Shown here piece by piece: positions 34,342 to 46,281 of a DNA stretch of 64,000 nucleotides. Below the pieces are notes generated by a model. The model was not told the DNA's origin. It saw only the letters and a program-made list of their open reading frames with translations, and did not search any database. The DNA comes from Symsagittifera roscoffensis. Taxonomy: Eukaryota > Xenacoelomorpha > Acoela > Convolutidae. Position numbers and translations under genes: made by a program. Each line of letters starts with the position of its first letter. The first letter of the stretch is position 1. The DNA is taken from positions 29,021,301 through 29,085,300 of the forward strand of contig NC_087066.1 in NCBI RefSeq assembly GCF_963678635.1. Reading direction: 5' to 3'.

Positions 34342-35120
34342 CCCGGGTTGACCAAAATTGCTTGTCACACAATTCTCATAAATGGGAATTTTTTTTCATA
34401 CAATTCCATAGAATTCCATACGTAAAGAAAATTGTATGAAATCTCTATGATAAACATTTTCCCATAAATGGGTGTTTCGTTCATAAACCAAAAATTATTT
34501 TTTTGTTTCTAAGTTTATTTTCTGAAAACCTTTGGGTTGTGTTTACAACCGAACACAATAACAAAGACCTTGGTTGCTCAAAGCAACAAAGGTTGGACGG
34601 TCTTGCATTTAAAATGCGTCGTAAACAACCGAGCTGTCTTTCCCAAATGATATAACTAAAATAACAAACTTCCAAGTTTTGGCAAAATTTTTCAATGATG
34701 GTTCTTCTTACTTTTTGATATTTCATATTAGCAGACATTGATCAAGGCATACATAAACACGCAATACAAAAGAAATAGTAAATTTTTTGCGTTTTAGAAA
34801 AAAAATTCAGTGAAAAGAAAAAAGCCAATATTGTCGTATCCAGGTTTACGTTATGCACACAGAAAGTTAAATTATGCATGCAAAAAACTTTTTTCAGAAT
34901 TTGTTTGTTTGCGGTTGAACAAAACTCGATTTGCGGTTGAAAAAAAAAACAAAAACACTTTTGGGGCAAATTATCAAAACAGATTTTTGTGTCGTTTATG
35001 GAAATTTTATGGCAAGCATTTTCTCTAAACACTTGATATATGGAATTGTATGATAATTATTTTTGTTGTATGGAAATGTATGATAAGCATTTTCGGTTTA
35101 TGGAGTTCAACCCGGGTGAT
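34342..35120. mobile_element. Inverted-repeat element with ACCCGGGTTGA ends
   Basis: The left end reads ACCCGGGTTGACCAAAATTG and the right end is its inverse, GTTCAACCCGGGT. Inside, AATTGTATGATAA-type words recur near both ends in opposite directions (ATACAATTCCATAG at 34400, GGAATTGTATGATAAT at 35041). There is no credible coding frame. At about 0.78 kb it fits a MITE. The target duplication is unclear. Confidence 0.5.
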
Positions 35121-36595
35121 ATAGTCTTTACAGAATAAAAACAACAAGTAATTCATTAAAATTTGTTCTTTAAAAATTCCAATTAACCAAAAAAAATTAA
35201 AAATATCAACATTAGGTCTGGCTCAAAGCAAAATATCTTTTTCGCTTAAATTTTCTTGATGTTCCAAGTATTTTCAATTCAAATTTAATTTACTAAATAC
35301 TAAATTAAGAACAGAAGCAGCCGACTGCATTGGAATAAGCACAACTACAAAGTTTTTAAAAAGCTAAAATTAAAAAAAAATCTGTTCCCGGAGTTAGTAT
35401 GAGGAGAAGAATCAAACAAACCTAAACAGTCTTTTTCAACGTATTTTCAAACTGATTAAAATATGATCAACCTTCAACCGAATGGGCTTTTATAGGGTTG
35501 ATACTGCTCAATTCTAACCGAATATTGTTTCTGGCATCTGTTTTTGCAAGGAAAATTATTTGAAAAAATAAATTACTCAAATACAAACTTTTTCCGAGTC
35601 CAAAGACATAACAAAGATATACAAATTTGTTGAGGTAAACTGATTTTAGATGACCGTAGTACAAATAAACAACCAACTTCAAAATGAACCAATTTTTTTT
35701 GAAGAAGTGGTCACATTTTAGGCTCTTTGATCTAGAAAACAGTTGCATTTAGCTGCACAATTTTCATAGACTTGGCAAATTAATTATCAAAACGAATTCT
35801 AATTAAATTAATTTTTTTTCTGCTGCTCTTTATGCTGATGCAGAAAGAAAATTTTTAAGAGGTTCAATAACTTTTCCACAGCTATGCATATTCTTATACA
35901 ACCTTTGTTTTGTTAGAACTTTGGCAATTGTTTTTGTACAGTAGTTTTCAAGCCGTGACAGTTTGGTCACCTAATAAGCGAGTTAGGCTGTTCATGGCTG
36001 TACCGGACTCTTTCTGATGATATCTTAGTTTAACAGTAAAAAATTTTCTAAAATTTATGTTCAAGTAGGTCACAAATCTAATGACACAAAGTTATACCTT
36101 ACAAAATGATACAAAAAGGCTTTAAAATCTGTTTATGCAAACTGGATATGTTTCTTAAAATTATTAAAATATTTTTGGTGAAATTTTTAGCACTTTTTCT
36201 AGGTCGGGCAAATTTCTTCAGAAGCAGCTCAATTGTGTTGAACGCAACAAAAGTGGAACAAAATTGCTGTACAATGCCTTTAGTATGACAGCAAAGAAAT
36301 TTATAAAAAATATAAAAGCTAAATCATTTGTGTTTTCGGAACAAATCTCTTAAAACTTTTAAAATGTTACTGCTCTATTAAAATGATTGATTGCAATTTT
36401 GGATTTTCCATATATTTTAATAATATGATTTGAATGTGGAACACGAAGTAAAAAAAACATAACACAAACAAAATCAGGAAAAGTTAGGCCATATTAAAGC
36501 TTCAGCCCAATTTCATGACTAGGCCAAATTGTGTATTTTGAGATTTTAGGCGGACTCCGAAATAAAGACATTCTCTTTGTTCTCCCTTTGCTGAT
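35121..36595. other. Gene-poor AT-rich stretch
   Basis: No recognised gene. The open frames here are short and without domains. Confidence 0.45.
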
Positions 36596-36815
36596 CGTTC
36601 CGATAAAATTTTAACATGTTTAAACACTTGTTTAAAAACTTTGTGCGCCTAACCAGTTGGGCTTCGTAATGGTCAGTTAAAAAAAGACAGAAATTAATTT
36701 TTGATAACAAAAAAGCGCAAGTTAACTTTAAAGAGCCTGAAAAAACCACTTGAAGAGAAAATCTTTTTGATGGTTCTTTGGCGCCACCTGAAAACAAAGA
36801 TTTAAGAAGCAGCTT
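36596..36815. repeat. First copy of an old direct duplication
   Basis: Shares with 37345-37600 the ordered blocks ATGTTTAAACA, TTTTGATAACAAAAAAGCGC, AAGTTNACTTTAAA, TTTGAAGA(G/A)AAA and a TCTTTGGNGCCACCTGA block followed by GAAAACAAAGATTT. Separation is about 750 bases. Confidence 0.6.
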
Positions 36816-37344
36816 GTGAAGAAATTTACCATAAAAAGGCTAGTGCTTTACTCAGTTCTTTTCTTTACTCTACGCCATGTCTAAAAAAAGTTTTCAAAAC
36901 ATTTCAAGAATTAAAACTTTAGAAATTTTAACGAAAAAATGTGCTCGGAATCATCTATCTGTGCAGCTTTTCTTAGCAGCCAACACCTTTTGTTGACATT
37001 CAAAACTGCAGCTAAAGTTTTTGAATTTTTGTACTTTTTGGTTCCCGAAATCAAACTACAAAAATTCAAAAACTAGTTTCACTAGCTCAAAAGTAAGTTT
37101 TTAGGTCTTAAATTAGACATAATTCAAGTGTCGTAAGTCTGCTCGCTTACTTGATTTTCGCAGTTTTTCTATTCTTTTATCTACGAATGTTTTTAGTTTG
37201 TAGTTAGTTTCAGCGAGTTAGTTTCAAATGTAGTTAGTTTCACCGATGATACATCAAAATCTTATAGACCACCAAAACACAAAAAAGGGGAGACTTTCAA
37301 ATTTCATTACTAGGCTGAGAGGTTACATTGGAAAAGAATCAATG

Positions 37345-37600
37345 TTTTAGGATGTTTAAACAATTGTCTAAGAAATTATGCGGCTATCCAGTGAACAGTT
37401 CAGCCTCGCATTGCTGAACCAAAAATACAGTGGTTACTTTTGATAACAAAAAAAGCGCAAGTTTACTTTAAAAGCTTAAAAGTTTATGCTTAAAAAAGCC
37501 ATTTGAAGAAAAATTGTTTTTGCTGCTTCTTTGGAGCCACCTGAGCGTAAAGTTTGGAAAAATGAGTTGAAAACAAAGATTTGAGAAGAAGTTTCTAAAG
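37345..37600. repeat. Second copy of an old direct duplication
   Basis: Partner of 36596-36815, with several short insertions. It ends about 100 bases before the Polinton. Neither copy has coding sense. Confidence 0.6.
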
Positions 37601-37694
37601 AAAGAAATGAATACTTTACAAGTTGTATTTGGCGCAAAACTCATAAGACAGCTATCAGTTACAGTAGCAGAAAAATTTTCTCACACTAAAGTTT

Positions 37695-37700
37695 AATGTC
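37695..37700. repeat. Left target-site duplication of the Polinton (AATGTC)
   Basis: AATGTC directly precedes the terminal AGTAGTAGAT and is repeated exactly at 57574-57579 after the other end. Six bases is the standard duplication length for Polintons. Confidence 0.9.
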
Positions 37701-37960
37701 AGTAGTAGATGGCGGAGCTAAAGTGGGGGGGGGGGGGATTTGGGAGACCCCTATGTTTTAAGTTTTAATATAGGGAATAGAATATCCCGTCTCCCAGCTA
37801 TGTATTTTGTAGAGTCTACAAAATATTAGGATAGGGAATAACAATGGTAAGGTTTTATGGTTTGTGTGATGGTAAGATTATGGTAAGAAAAACGATTTTT
37901 TTGGGATTTTGTGTGAAAATGTCTAGTTTTTTCGCAAAAATCTCGGCGCGCGTTTTCTAA
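37701..37960 (+). repeat. Left terminal inverted repeat of the Polinton
   Basis: It aligns to the reverse complement of 57312-57573 through GGAGCTAAAGTGGGGGG, TCTCCCAGCTATGT, GAGTCTACAA, ATAGGGAATA, AATGGTAAGGTTT, ATGGTTTGTGTGATGGTAAG and further to about GCGCG. A G run at 37725-37738 differs in length from its partner. Confidence 0.9.
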
Positions 37961-40284
37961 TTGGAAAAAGTTAAAAAATTGATTATTCATTACGTGTAGA
38001 TTGTGGAATGAAGGTCTTTTAATTAGTGTTTTGGTACATGATAAGTCAATGGTAAGAGTTTTTGTGTAAAAACTTTGAACTTTTATCAAAAAAAATAAAA
38101 AAGCTTCAAAAAAATTTCAAAACACAATAAAGTTTGTTATAACTCAATCTATTAATTATTTTATTAGTTATTCTTAGTTTTATCTACTTGAAAATATGCT
38201 GAAACCTACTGAAACTTCAAAACTCAAAAATTTTGGAAAAAAATTGCAGCAATCTCATAGTTTTGGTTACGTTTTTGTTGCTTCTGATCTTGATCTTATT
38301 GAAAAAAAACACTTAGGTTCAAAAATTAAAAATTGATCTCAAACTGTAATTTAATTGACATCATGTTGAGAGAATGATACAACATTTTGAACAAAAATAT
38401 GGATTTTTCCAATTTTCTCTCAAATTATTGAAATACCATAAAGTTTACCTTAAAGTGTATTAGATATCAGATGAAATTCAACAAAAACTCTTTCATAACT
38501 AATGATTATCTCTGTTGTTTTTAAAACATTTTTTTTTTCCGTAGAAATGTTCTAAATTGAAGGTTATTCTTGTTTTCTGCTTAATACATGCTTTCGCTAT
38601 TGAACTCGCTCTGAAAAAAAATTTAGTCGAAACTAGGGAATTTAGGAGAAATTTATCAAATGAACGAACAATTTGTTGGCAGAGATAAAATTAGAACTGA
38701 TAACGACTGATTGCTACTATGTAGTTTATCCATGTTTTCCTTCAAGTTTCTTGTTCAGTTGATACAGTAAATTATTCAAGCAAAATACAACTTTTGGAAT
38801 CAATCGTTTTTCTTACAAAATTATTAGTATATCGCTTTTTCTTTTTGATTTTGTCGTAAGTTTTCTCAAAAAAGTTCAATTGAGAAAGAATTGGGGCTAG
38901 TTGAAGCTTTCAAAAACATATGTAAAAATTTAAAATATAAAAATGTATTCTAAAGTTGAGCTTTTAGAACAATCTAACAGCAGCCCTATTGATTTTGATC
39001 TGAAAACCTAGTCCCTAACATCTAAAAAACTCTGAAAAAGCGTGTCTCAAAAAAAACAATTTAGAAAAGAAAATCAATAAGCAAACTGGAACACTTGTAT
39101 AGTTGTCCAAAATTTATTAAGCAAAAAACTCATTTTTTTAAGACAATGTTAAATGTCAAAAATCATTATTTGGTTTTGCTAAAGTTTTTTTTATTTAGAA
39201 ATTTTCAGCAAATCCCATACTATTTCCTCTAAAAATCTTTCCACATAAAATTTTTCTTGTTTTTTATCCAAAATAATGAAATGTAGATCTTGAAAGCAAA
39301 TGTTTCTGCGCTCCATGTACAAAAGATGTCGGATTGGGTTTTCTTCACAAAAATCATCCTCAAATTATCTGATTTTTCATATAAATTTACCTTTTATAAC
39401 AAATCATAACAAATTGTTCTAATGAATTACGCATAAATATAAATCTTTGAGACTTTTTATGTCGAATTTTTTCTCAGGATATACTTTATAAGCTATATTT
39501 TACTAAAAATATCTCAATACTCCTTATGAATTAAATTGAGTTTCTATCTCAATTTACTATTTTCACAGTTTCTGTTTCATATACTATCTTCCAACATACT
39601 AAATTATTTTCTCAACCTCATGACTGTATATTGCTGTTTCAATTCTGAATTTCTAAATTGAAGTAAATTTTTAGTTGAGAATGATGTATATCATTATCTT
39701 GAAATTTTCAAGTTTTAGCAAAAACATACTTTTTTTTATGTTTTCCAGGTCAGTTATCTATTTTTTTTTTCTGAAATCATCAAAAAACAGTAGAAAAACC
39801 AAATTCTCAATCAGCCAACCACTATTATCTGCTTAAGAACGCTCAACTCTATGAACACTTTTACAAGCACTAAACACGGAAAACTCAAAAAAAAACTACA
39901 CAAAACCTTTTATTTAGTCGATGTTTTATAAATATCCATTTTTAAAAATTTTTAAGCAAATACTTAACTACTCATTAGCGTATGTTATTAGATTTTACTA
40001 CAAATTTATCTCAACAAACTCTCCGCAAGTTTGCAACCAAGTGGTTTTTTACTGCTGATTAAAGATTTCTGGATCGATTTCCATGGAAAGTTTCACGACA
40101 ATTTGAACTCAGTTTTTGCTGTCTTTATCATCAGTCAAAACCTTTCAATAAAAAAAAACCAATGACAATCAGGTATGGTTATGAAAACATTGTATAGTTT
40201 TTACTAAATTTATCATGATTGTTTGAACTTTTCAGTTGCAAAATAAATTAAAATTCCTAGTATTTTTAAGGTTTTTAGAAAAAT
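37961..40284. other. Polinton left arm, no recognised gene
   Basis: About 2.3 kb of AT-rich DNA between the left terminal repeat and the first - strand frame. If it once held capsid, integrase or other genes, they are too decayed to identify by eye. Confidence 0.5.
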
Positions 40285-40662
40285 CTAATCTTGAAGTGTA
40301 TTTGGAGACTGCTGAGCACATAATTTAACATTATGTTGACAATGCTTCTGCTTGAAATGATAAGTGAGTTCCTCGCTGCTATAAGTGTAAAAGTAATATT
40401 TCGAACACTTCAAAACACCACCATTTCTGCGATGTCTTGACGCATCTTTACGTGTGTATTCTCTGCCACATTCAACTCTCTCGTTTCGATTCAGCAACGG
40501 TATCTCAATAAGAAAAAAAGAATAAATGGGAGATTCAAAAAGCCCCCAATTTTTAGATAAGAAGAGTTGAATAGCCTCAAAAAATGAATGAAAATGAATA
40601 AAAACAGCAAAAAATATTAACCAATTGTTTTTAACATGAATGAAAATCAGAATGGATACCAC
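40285..40662 (-). pseudogene. Zinc-finger protein related to the Polinton PolB N-terminus, start codon apparently lost
   Basis: The conserved part of this - strand frame (about 40510 to 40290) reads IPLLNRNERVECGREYTRKD and continues with a second finger-like unit ending SSEELTYHFKQKHC. It parallels the start of PolB in this element, which begins PALNRSEKLKCGDCGFMYVR. Here the codon at the position of the PolB start Met is ATA, and one Cys of each finger pair is missing, which suggests decay. The extension upstream of this point is probably not coding. CCAAT-type boxes lie upstream at about 40728 and 40783. It could be an inverted duplicate of the PolB start or a separate small zinc-finger gene. 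Confidence 0.5.
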
Positions 40663-40719
40663 CCCAATTGACCGTGCTGCAAAAAAAAATCAATCAATAT
40701 AACCATGGAGTTTCAAACA

Positions 40720-40860
40720 AATCAACCAATCAGAATCTAGCCTTTCTTATCAAGAAGCTTTTATTTTTTTTGATATCAACCAATCAGAATCGAGTATTGC
40801 TTCACAGGTAATAATTGTGGTCTTAACTAATCAAAATGAAGTTTTTAAATTATTTTATAG
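40720..40860 (-). promoter_or_regulatory. Repeated CCAAT boxes upstream of the zinc-finger frame
   Basis: AACCAATCAGAATC occurs twice, at about 40728 and 40783, followed by a looser AACTAATCAAAATG near 40826. They lie upstream of the - strand zinc-finger frame. Similar boxes precede other - strand frames of this Polinton, so a promoter role is inferred. Confidence 0.35.
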
Positions 40861-41206
40861 ATCAGAAAAAAGCTATGTTTATGAAAATTCCCAATCAATC
40901 ATTCTTATTGAGTTTTTTTCTAAGATAACTATTATATATAATTGACACCAAAGTGAGATAGATTGGATTTCTTGTCTGGTTTATTTTACTTTTTTCGATA
41001 CTTAATTCAAATTTTGAAATTTTTATCAAATTTCTATTGATTTGTTCTATTTCTAACCAGTGTGGAAAAATCGATAAAAAGATATTCAGACAAATCTAGA
41101 TTTGGTATTTGTATCAAATTAAAAACAGTAATCGAATTGATGTTCCTTATCTCCAATTTTCGTTTCTTAGTCTTTTCCGTTGTTTTGTTTTTTACTGATC
41201 GACCAC

Positions 41207-41434
41207 TCAATCTGAGTAAATTTTTCTAAATAAAAACATTGTTGATTGATAAACCTGGCAAAACTCTTCTTTTATGTAATCTCCTCTCCATCTTTTCAAC
41301 AAAACTAATGAACATTCCGTGTTTCTATACAAGGTAAAACTAATACAATCTCCATCAACGTCATCTGTCCACCACTCTTGTAGTTTTTTGTAGAGTTCAA
41401 TTTTAAAATCTGATGAATGTCCATGTTTTATCAA
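41207..41434 (-). CDS. Small Polinton frame of unknown function
   Basis: A 75-codon frame with mixed charged and aromatic composition (KLQEWWTDDVDGDCISFTLY, then LLKRWRGDYIKEEFCQVYQS). It is not low-complexity like the surrounding DNA, so it may be a genuine remnant. No family is recognised. An ACAACCAATGAAAT box lies about 100 bases upstream. Confidence 0.35.
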   Translation of the reverse strand: MIKHGHSSDFKIELYKKLQEWWTDDVDGDCISFTLYRNTECSLVLLKRWRGDYIKEEFCQVYQSTMFLFRKIYSD

Positions 41435-41860
41435 TTTTTTTTGTTTTTTCTAAGTACAATCACCAAAAATTTTTTTTATTATTATTTAGAAAATCGATGT
41501 AGCTAATCAAAAACACAAATTATAGGGAAAAAATTTGAAAACAACCAATGAAATACAGAATTTAAAAAACAATTGATAAAAATTTCAACTACATTCTTGT
41601 TTGTAATCTTGTTAAACAAGACAAAATTTATTTAAATTCAGATAAAAACAGTTTTTCAATAAGTTTTTCTGTAATTTTTGAAGCAATAACTGGTAAATTA
41701 ACTGATACTTGGTTAATATTTTATCTCAATTTGGATTACATTTTTTGTTTTGTCTGACTTTTCCTTGGATATCATAGCTCTAAATATACACAACAGTGAG
41801 CAAAAAATAGTTTTGATGCAAAAATATTTCAATTAACAAACATACAAACATCAAAAAGCA

Positions 41861-42544
41861 TCACTGAGGCTTACAATTATCAACAAACATAAAGTCTCCC
41901 AATATTTGGCACAGTTCTTTAAAATCATTCAAAGTACAGTTGAAATATGCAACTTGCTTCAAGCCTTCATTTTTCTCTGCAGTGAAGAGTCGAATCTGAA
42001 TGAAGGGTGGCTTGTTCACATTGTACTTCTTGATTAAGACACACACACTCCTCGTGTTGTATTTTGCTATTTCCTAAACTCGATTACAGATGTCGAGCTC
42101 CTGATCCATAGTTGATTCTTTACCAGCTTTGACTTCAAATATAGGTACGTAAGTGCTGCTCCTTCTTCTTCACTAATATCAACTTGTTGGGACTTTGCAA
42201 ATTGTCCCAAATCTTTAATTTTTATTAGTAGAAAGCACGGTTCAAAGTATATTTTCCCCCTGAAGGATTTTTGGAACCAATCAAATCTGCCAAATCTTTT
42301 TTGATTTTTTAGATAATTCAATATAAGTGGGAATATCAAATTTTCGCGAGTTTATTTTGATGAGCAAACTGATCAGATGATGAGAAATGAGAGAACTGAT
42401 TTTGAGATTACACGAAAATGGAAGAAAGCAGTATGAGTCATCGCGATTTCCATAGATGGAAGTAGTACCAAATATGGAAGGATTTCCCTTAATGGAAACT
42501 GCGTAGACGTTACTATTCCTATATAAGTCCATCATTTTCTGCAA
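41861..42544 (-). pseudogene. Broken - strand Polinton gene(s), possibly PC4-like at the end
   Basis: Three frames overlap or abut: 42544-42281, 42339-42067 and 42046-41861. They contain KFDIPTYIELSKKSKK, then IKIKDLGQFAKSQQVDISEE, then PPFIQIRLFTAEKNEGLKQV with LNDFKELCQILGDF. The last part resembles the strand-strand-helix plan of PC4-type single-stranded-DNA-binding proteins (x-I-x-I-R-x-F ... helix), but that is a shape match only. Frameshifts separate the pieces, so the locus is probably inactive. Confidence 0.35.
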
Positions 42545-43783
42545 AAATCATTTTTCCCAAAAGCAGCTGCTATGTGTCAAGCTCTTCCCAGCATTTTTTC
42601 AGATTATTATAATAAAAAATCATTGTTTATTTCTGTTTCCGACAAATTTTACGAAAAATACATAGTAACCCAAGATTATTAGGTGCCTACTCACAATTTT
42701 TTATGTTCGTTGCGTAGTTACAATTTTCCATTAGGTTAAATAGGAACATCTCCTAGCCAAATTCTTCGGAGATTAGACAAATATCAATACATATATCAAG
42801 AAATTGATTGTCTTTACACTTTGTACAAACACAGATTCTTTTCGAGTATTCTCACATCAAGGGAGCGAATCATTCAATCAGCTTAATTGCGGAGTTCAGC
42901 ATAATTTGCGATGGAAAGGAGCAGAAAAAACACGAAGAGTTTCAAAAAACATTATCTGATTTCTAATCAAAAACTTACATCTACGCAAACTCTTGGCTCA
43001 GCATTTTTAAATAAAATTCGAAAAGTTCAAAACTCAAAATAAGAATCTGATTTGTTCAAAATAAATAAATGTTTTATTGATGGTTATTGTTCTGTAAATA
43101 GTTAGCGTGTCAATTTTTCTATTAATTTTTGATAATTTCTTCAAAAAAATCTAGTCAAAATTAGTTAAATTTCAATTCGAACGCTTTTAAATCACTAAAT
43201 TTTGGTTACTTTTTTTTACAAGATGCAAAAAAAGTAATCACTTCACAACAAATATGCGTATTTTTAACAAATGTTTTCTTTTTTTAAAAAAGATGTACAT
43301 TTGTAAAAAAAAGTCTAAGTTTTTTCCTATTGTTTAGAATTTATCAGTTTTGATGATTTCGAAAGCTTTTCCTTATCTTAATGCACTGTTTTTCTGATGT
43401 TTCATTTAAGTACTTGCGAAAATAGATTTTTACTGATTAAACTTGAAACAAAGAAATTCTTAAACTTTGATTTAAAACATTGCAAGAAAATCTTGTTACA
43501 GTTTTGTTTTAAATTGTTGAAAAAAATCTGAAAGTTTTTTCTTGAATGCGATTTTTTTTGTTTTTTCAACAAGTATGCAAAAAACATATGAAAACATTTT
43601 TTGCAAGTTATAAAAATTGTAAAGAGTCCAAGATTTTTCCAAAGATTTTTCAAAGATTTTTCAAAAAATTATATGCAAAAATCAAACTTCTTTTTTTAAT
43701 GCATATGCAAAATATTCAAATTTATAATGTAGTAAACTTGTTAAATTATTGCTAAGATTTTTCTTAAATAATGACTTTGAATG

Positions 43784-44720
43784 CTATTCCCTACCTTAAT
43801 ACTTTGTTTTTCTGGTATTTTTAATCAAAATACATGCAAACAAGAAATTTTTTCAAGATCAAAATTAAAACACAGAAATTCTTTACTTTAACTATTAAAA
43901 GTGCAAGAAAATTTTGTTACAATTTTCTTTAAAATGCGAAAAATTTTACTTAAATTTTTCTTAACAAGCGAAATTTTCTTTGATTTTTTTAACATATGAT
44001 TTTGAAATAATGACTTTGAGTGCTATTCCCTACCTTAATACATTGTTTTTCTGGTATTTTTAATGAAATAAATGGAAACAAGAATTTTCTATATGATCAA
44101 AATTAAAACACAGAAATTCTTTACTTTAACTATTAACAGTGCAAAAAAATTTTGTTACAATTTTCTTTAAAATGCGAAAAATTTTTATTTAAATTTTTCT
44201 TAACAAGCGAGATTTTCTTTGATTTTTTTAACATATATTTGTAAAATAATGACTTTGAGTGCTATTCCCTACTTTCATACATTGTTTTTCTGGTATTTTT
44301 AATCAATACATGCAAACAAGAATTTTCTTTATGATCAAAAATAAAACACAGAAATTCTTTAGTTTAACTATTAACAGTGCAAGAAAAATTTGTTACAATT
44401 TTCTTTAAAATGCGAAAAATTTTATTTAAATTTTTCTTAACAAGCGTAATTTTCATTGATTTTTTTTAACAACTCTGCAAGAAAATTGTGAGAATTTTGC
44501 GTGTTGCAAAAATTGTAAAGATTTCTTTATAAATATGCGAAACTTTTTGAGAAAATTTCTGGCATGATGCAACTTTTTTCATGATTTTTCAAAAACTTTA
44601 TGCAAAACACAAATTTAATTCTTGTTATGCAATTGCAGAAAATGCAAAATTGTATTGTAAAAATTTTGTTCAATTATGCTAAAAGTTTTTCATAATTGAT
44701 GACTTCGAGTGCTATTCCCT
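43784..44720. repeat. Internal ~239-bp tandem repeats carrying a terminal-repeat motif (copy 1)
   Basis: The word CTATTCCCTACCTTAATACA or close variants recurs at 43784, 44023, 44262 and 44712, with long similar stretches between (AAAACACAGAAATTCTTTA, AATTTTTCTTAACAAGCG). A more diverged relative lies near 43375. The word matches ATTCCCTATCTTAATACATT of the right terminal repeat. Non-coding. Confidence 0.8.
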
Positions 44721-45306
44721 ATCTTAATACATTTACATTGTTTTTCTGATATTTTTGATCAATTTACATGCAAGAAAGGGATTTATTTAAGATCAAATTT
44801 AAAACACAGAAATTCATTTACTTTAATTATTGACAGTGAAAGAAAATCCTGTTTTAAATTTCTTTAAAATGCGAAAATCCTTAATAAAGTTTTTCTCAAT
44901 TTGCGATTTTCTTTGATTTTTTAACACGTGTGCCAGGAAGATTTAAAAGTATTTTGCATGTTGCAAAAATTATTGTAAAGTTTGTAACTTGTGTGCAAAA
45001 ATTGTAGTGATTTTTTGTCATTTGTGAAAAAATTGTTGTTAAATTTATTTACAAGATGTTAAAATTGGTTTAAATTTTCTTGCTATCTTTACAGAAAAAC
45101 TTTGATAGAATGTTGACTAATTGCTTAATTAATTTGACTTTTAACAAAGTTTTTCAACAAATTTTTAAAAAAACTGTACCTTTGAAATTTTATAACAACT
45201 TTTTCTATGACCTCTTATTTTATCTCTTTGTTGCTATCTCTTTAAAATAAAATTACTAGATGCAAAAAAAAATAAATTACAAAATACAAGACAACAACCA
45301 AGTTTT

Positions 45307-45720
45307 TTACAAATCAAAGAGCTGTCGAGCAGCTGAGTTCTCAAAACTTTGCAAGTTCTCAAGGGAGCTCGAAGCTGGTCTTGCCTCCATCACTGTTGGT
45401 TGTCTTGGTGGTTCACTGACTGGAGTTCTCGACTCAGTGAACCCCTCACCCATTTTGATGGTAATTGGATTGTTCACAGATCCCTCTTCCCAAGGAAAGA
45501 GGAAATCGTCGAATCCTTGAGCCACATATCTAGAAATAGGAGTTTCGGTGTATTTCATTCCCATTTGCTCAGCCACTTCCTCTATCATTTGCAATTCTCC
45601 AAGTTGGTTCTCTTGATTTGGGAGTCCATTAGTGGCAGAAAAACTCCACAAACTGTTTCTGGCAATTGGAATTATACTAAATCAGCCGAAAATTCCACAG
45701 AGAACATAAGGATGTTGTTT
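45307..45720 (-). CDS. Polinton frame of unknown function, copy 1
   Basis: The open frame is read down to 45307. It has no ATG: it opens after a stop near 45700, next to an acceptor-like GGCTGATTTAG, so it may be a 3' exon. Content is clearly protein-like (LQMIEEVAEQMGMKYTETPI, ISRYVAQGFDDFLFPWEEGS, TESRTPVSEPPRQPTVMEAR). It is acidic, with a Pro-rich end and no membrane segment. The second copy is at 50753-51166. No family is recognised. A string of CCAAT-like boxes lies upstream at 45947-46120. Confidence 0.45.
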
Positions 45721-45939
45721 TGAACTGAGAAGATCATTTTGAGCAATAAGTTGCGAGGGAAGTTGAATAAGTAAAAGATTCAGAGTAAAAACAAGATTTA
45801 CAGTTGCGGGAGACGTAGTTGACGGAAGTTAAGTTGAAATTGAAGTATTTGGAGCTGAGAGAGGAGGTAGTTGACGGTAGTTAATTTGAAATAAAAATGA
45901 TTTTTAGTTAAGAGAGAGGGTACCTTCAACTCGAATGTG

Positions 45940-46130
45940 TGGGTTTAACCAATCAAAATGGATTTTCCTTAATTGGATTGTAGTCGTGTCAAATGAGATT
46001 TCAGTTTCCTTTTATGGAATTCTTATAGAAAAGTTGTGTCCAATCGGAAACAGAGCTCCATTTTACACATTGTCGTTTCCAATCACAAAAATGTTCAATT
46101 TTGTTTTAGTTGTCGTATGCAATCAGAAGA
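45940..46130 (-). promoter_or_regulatory. Cluster of CCAAT-like boxes (copy 1; second copy at about 51386-51576)
   Basis: AACCAATCAAAATG, GTCCAATCGGAAAC, TTCCAATCACAAAA and TGCAATCAGAAG occur within about 180 bases upstream of the - strand 114-codon frame. CCAAT boxes bind NF-Y in animals. The promoter role here is inferred from position. Confidence 0.35.
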
Positions 46131-46281
46131 ACTTTTCAAGGACCTAAAGTAAAAATTTACAAAAAATCAATCGCAAAAATAAATTACCAAAAGTCGTTTG
46201 CTTTAAAAATAATAAATATTGGCGATTTAAGTAACAAAAGAAGGAAAAATAAAAAAAGTAGTAACTCTGCTAGTTTTCTCA

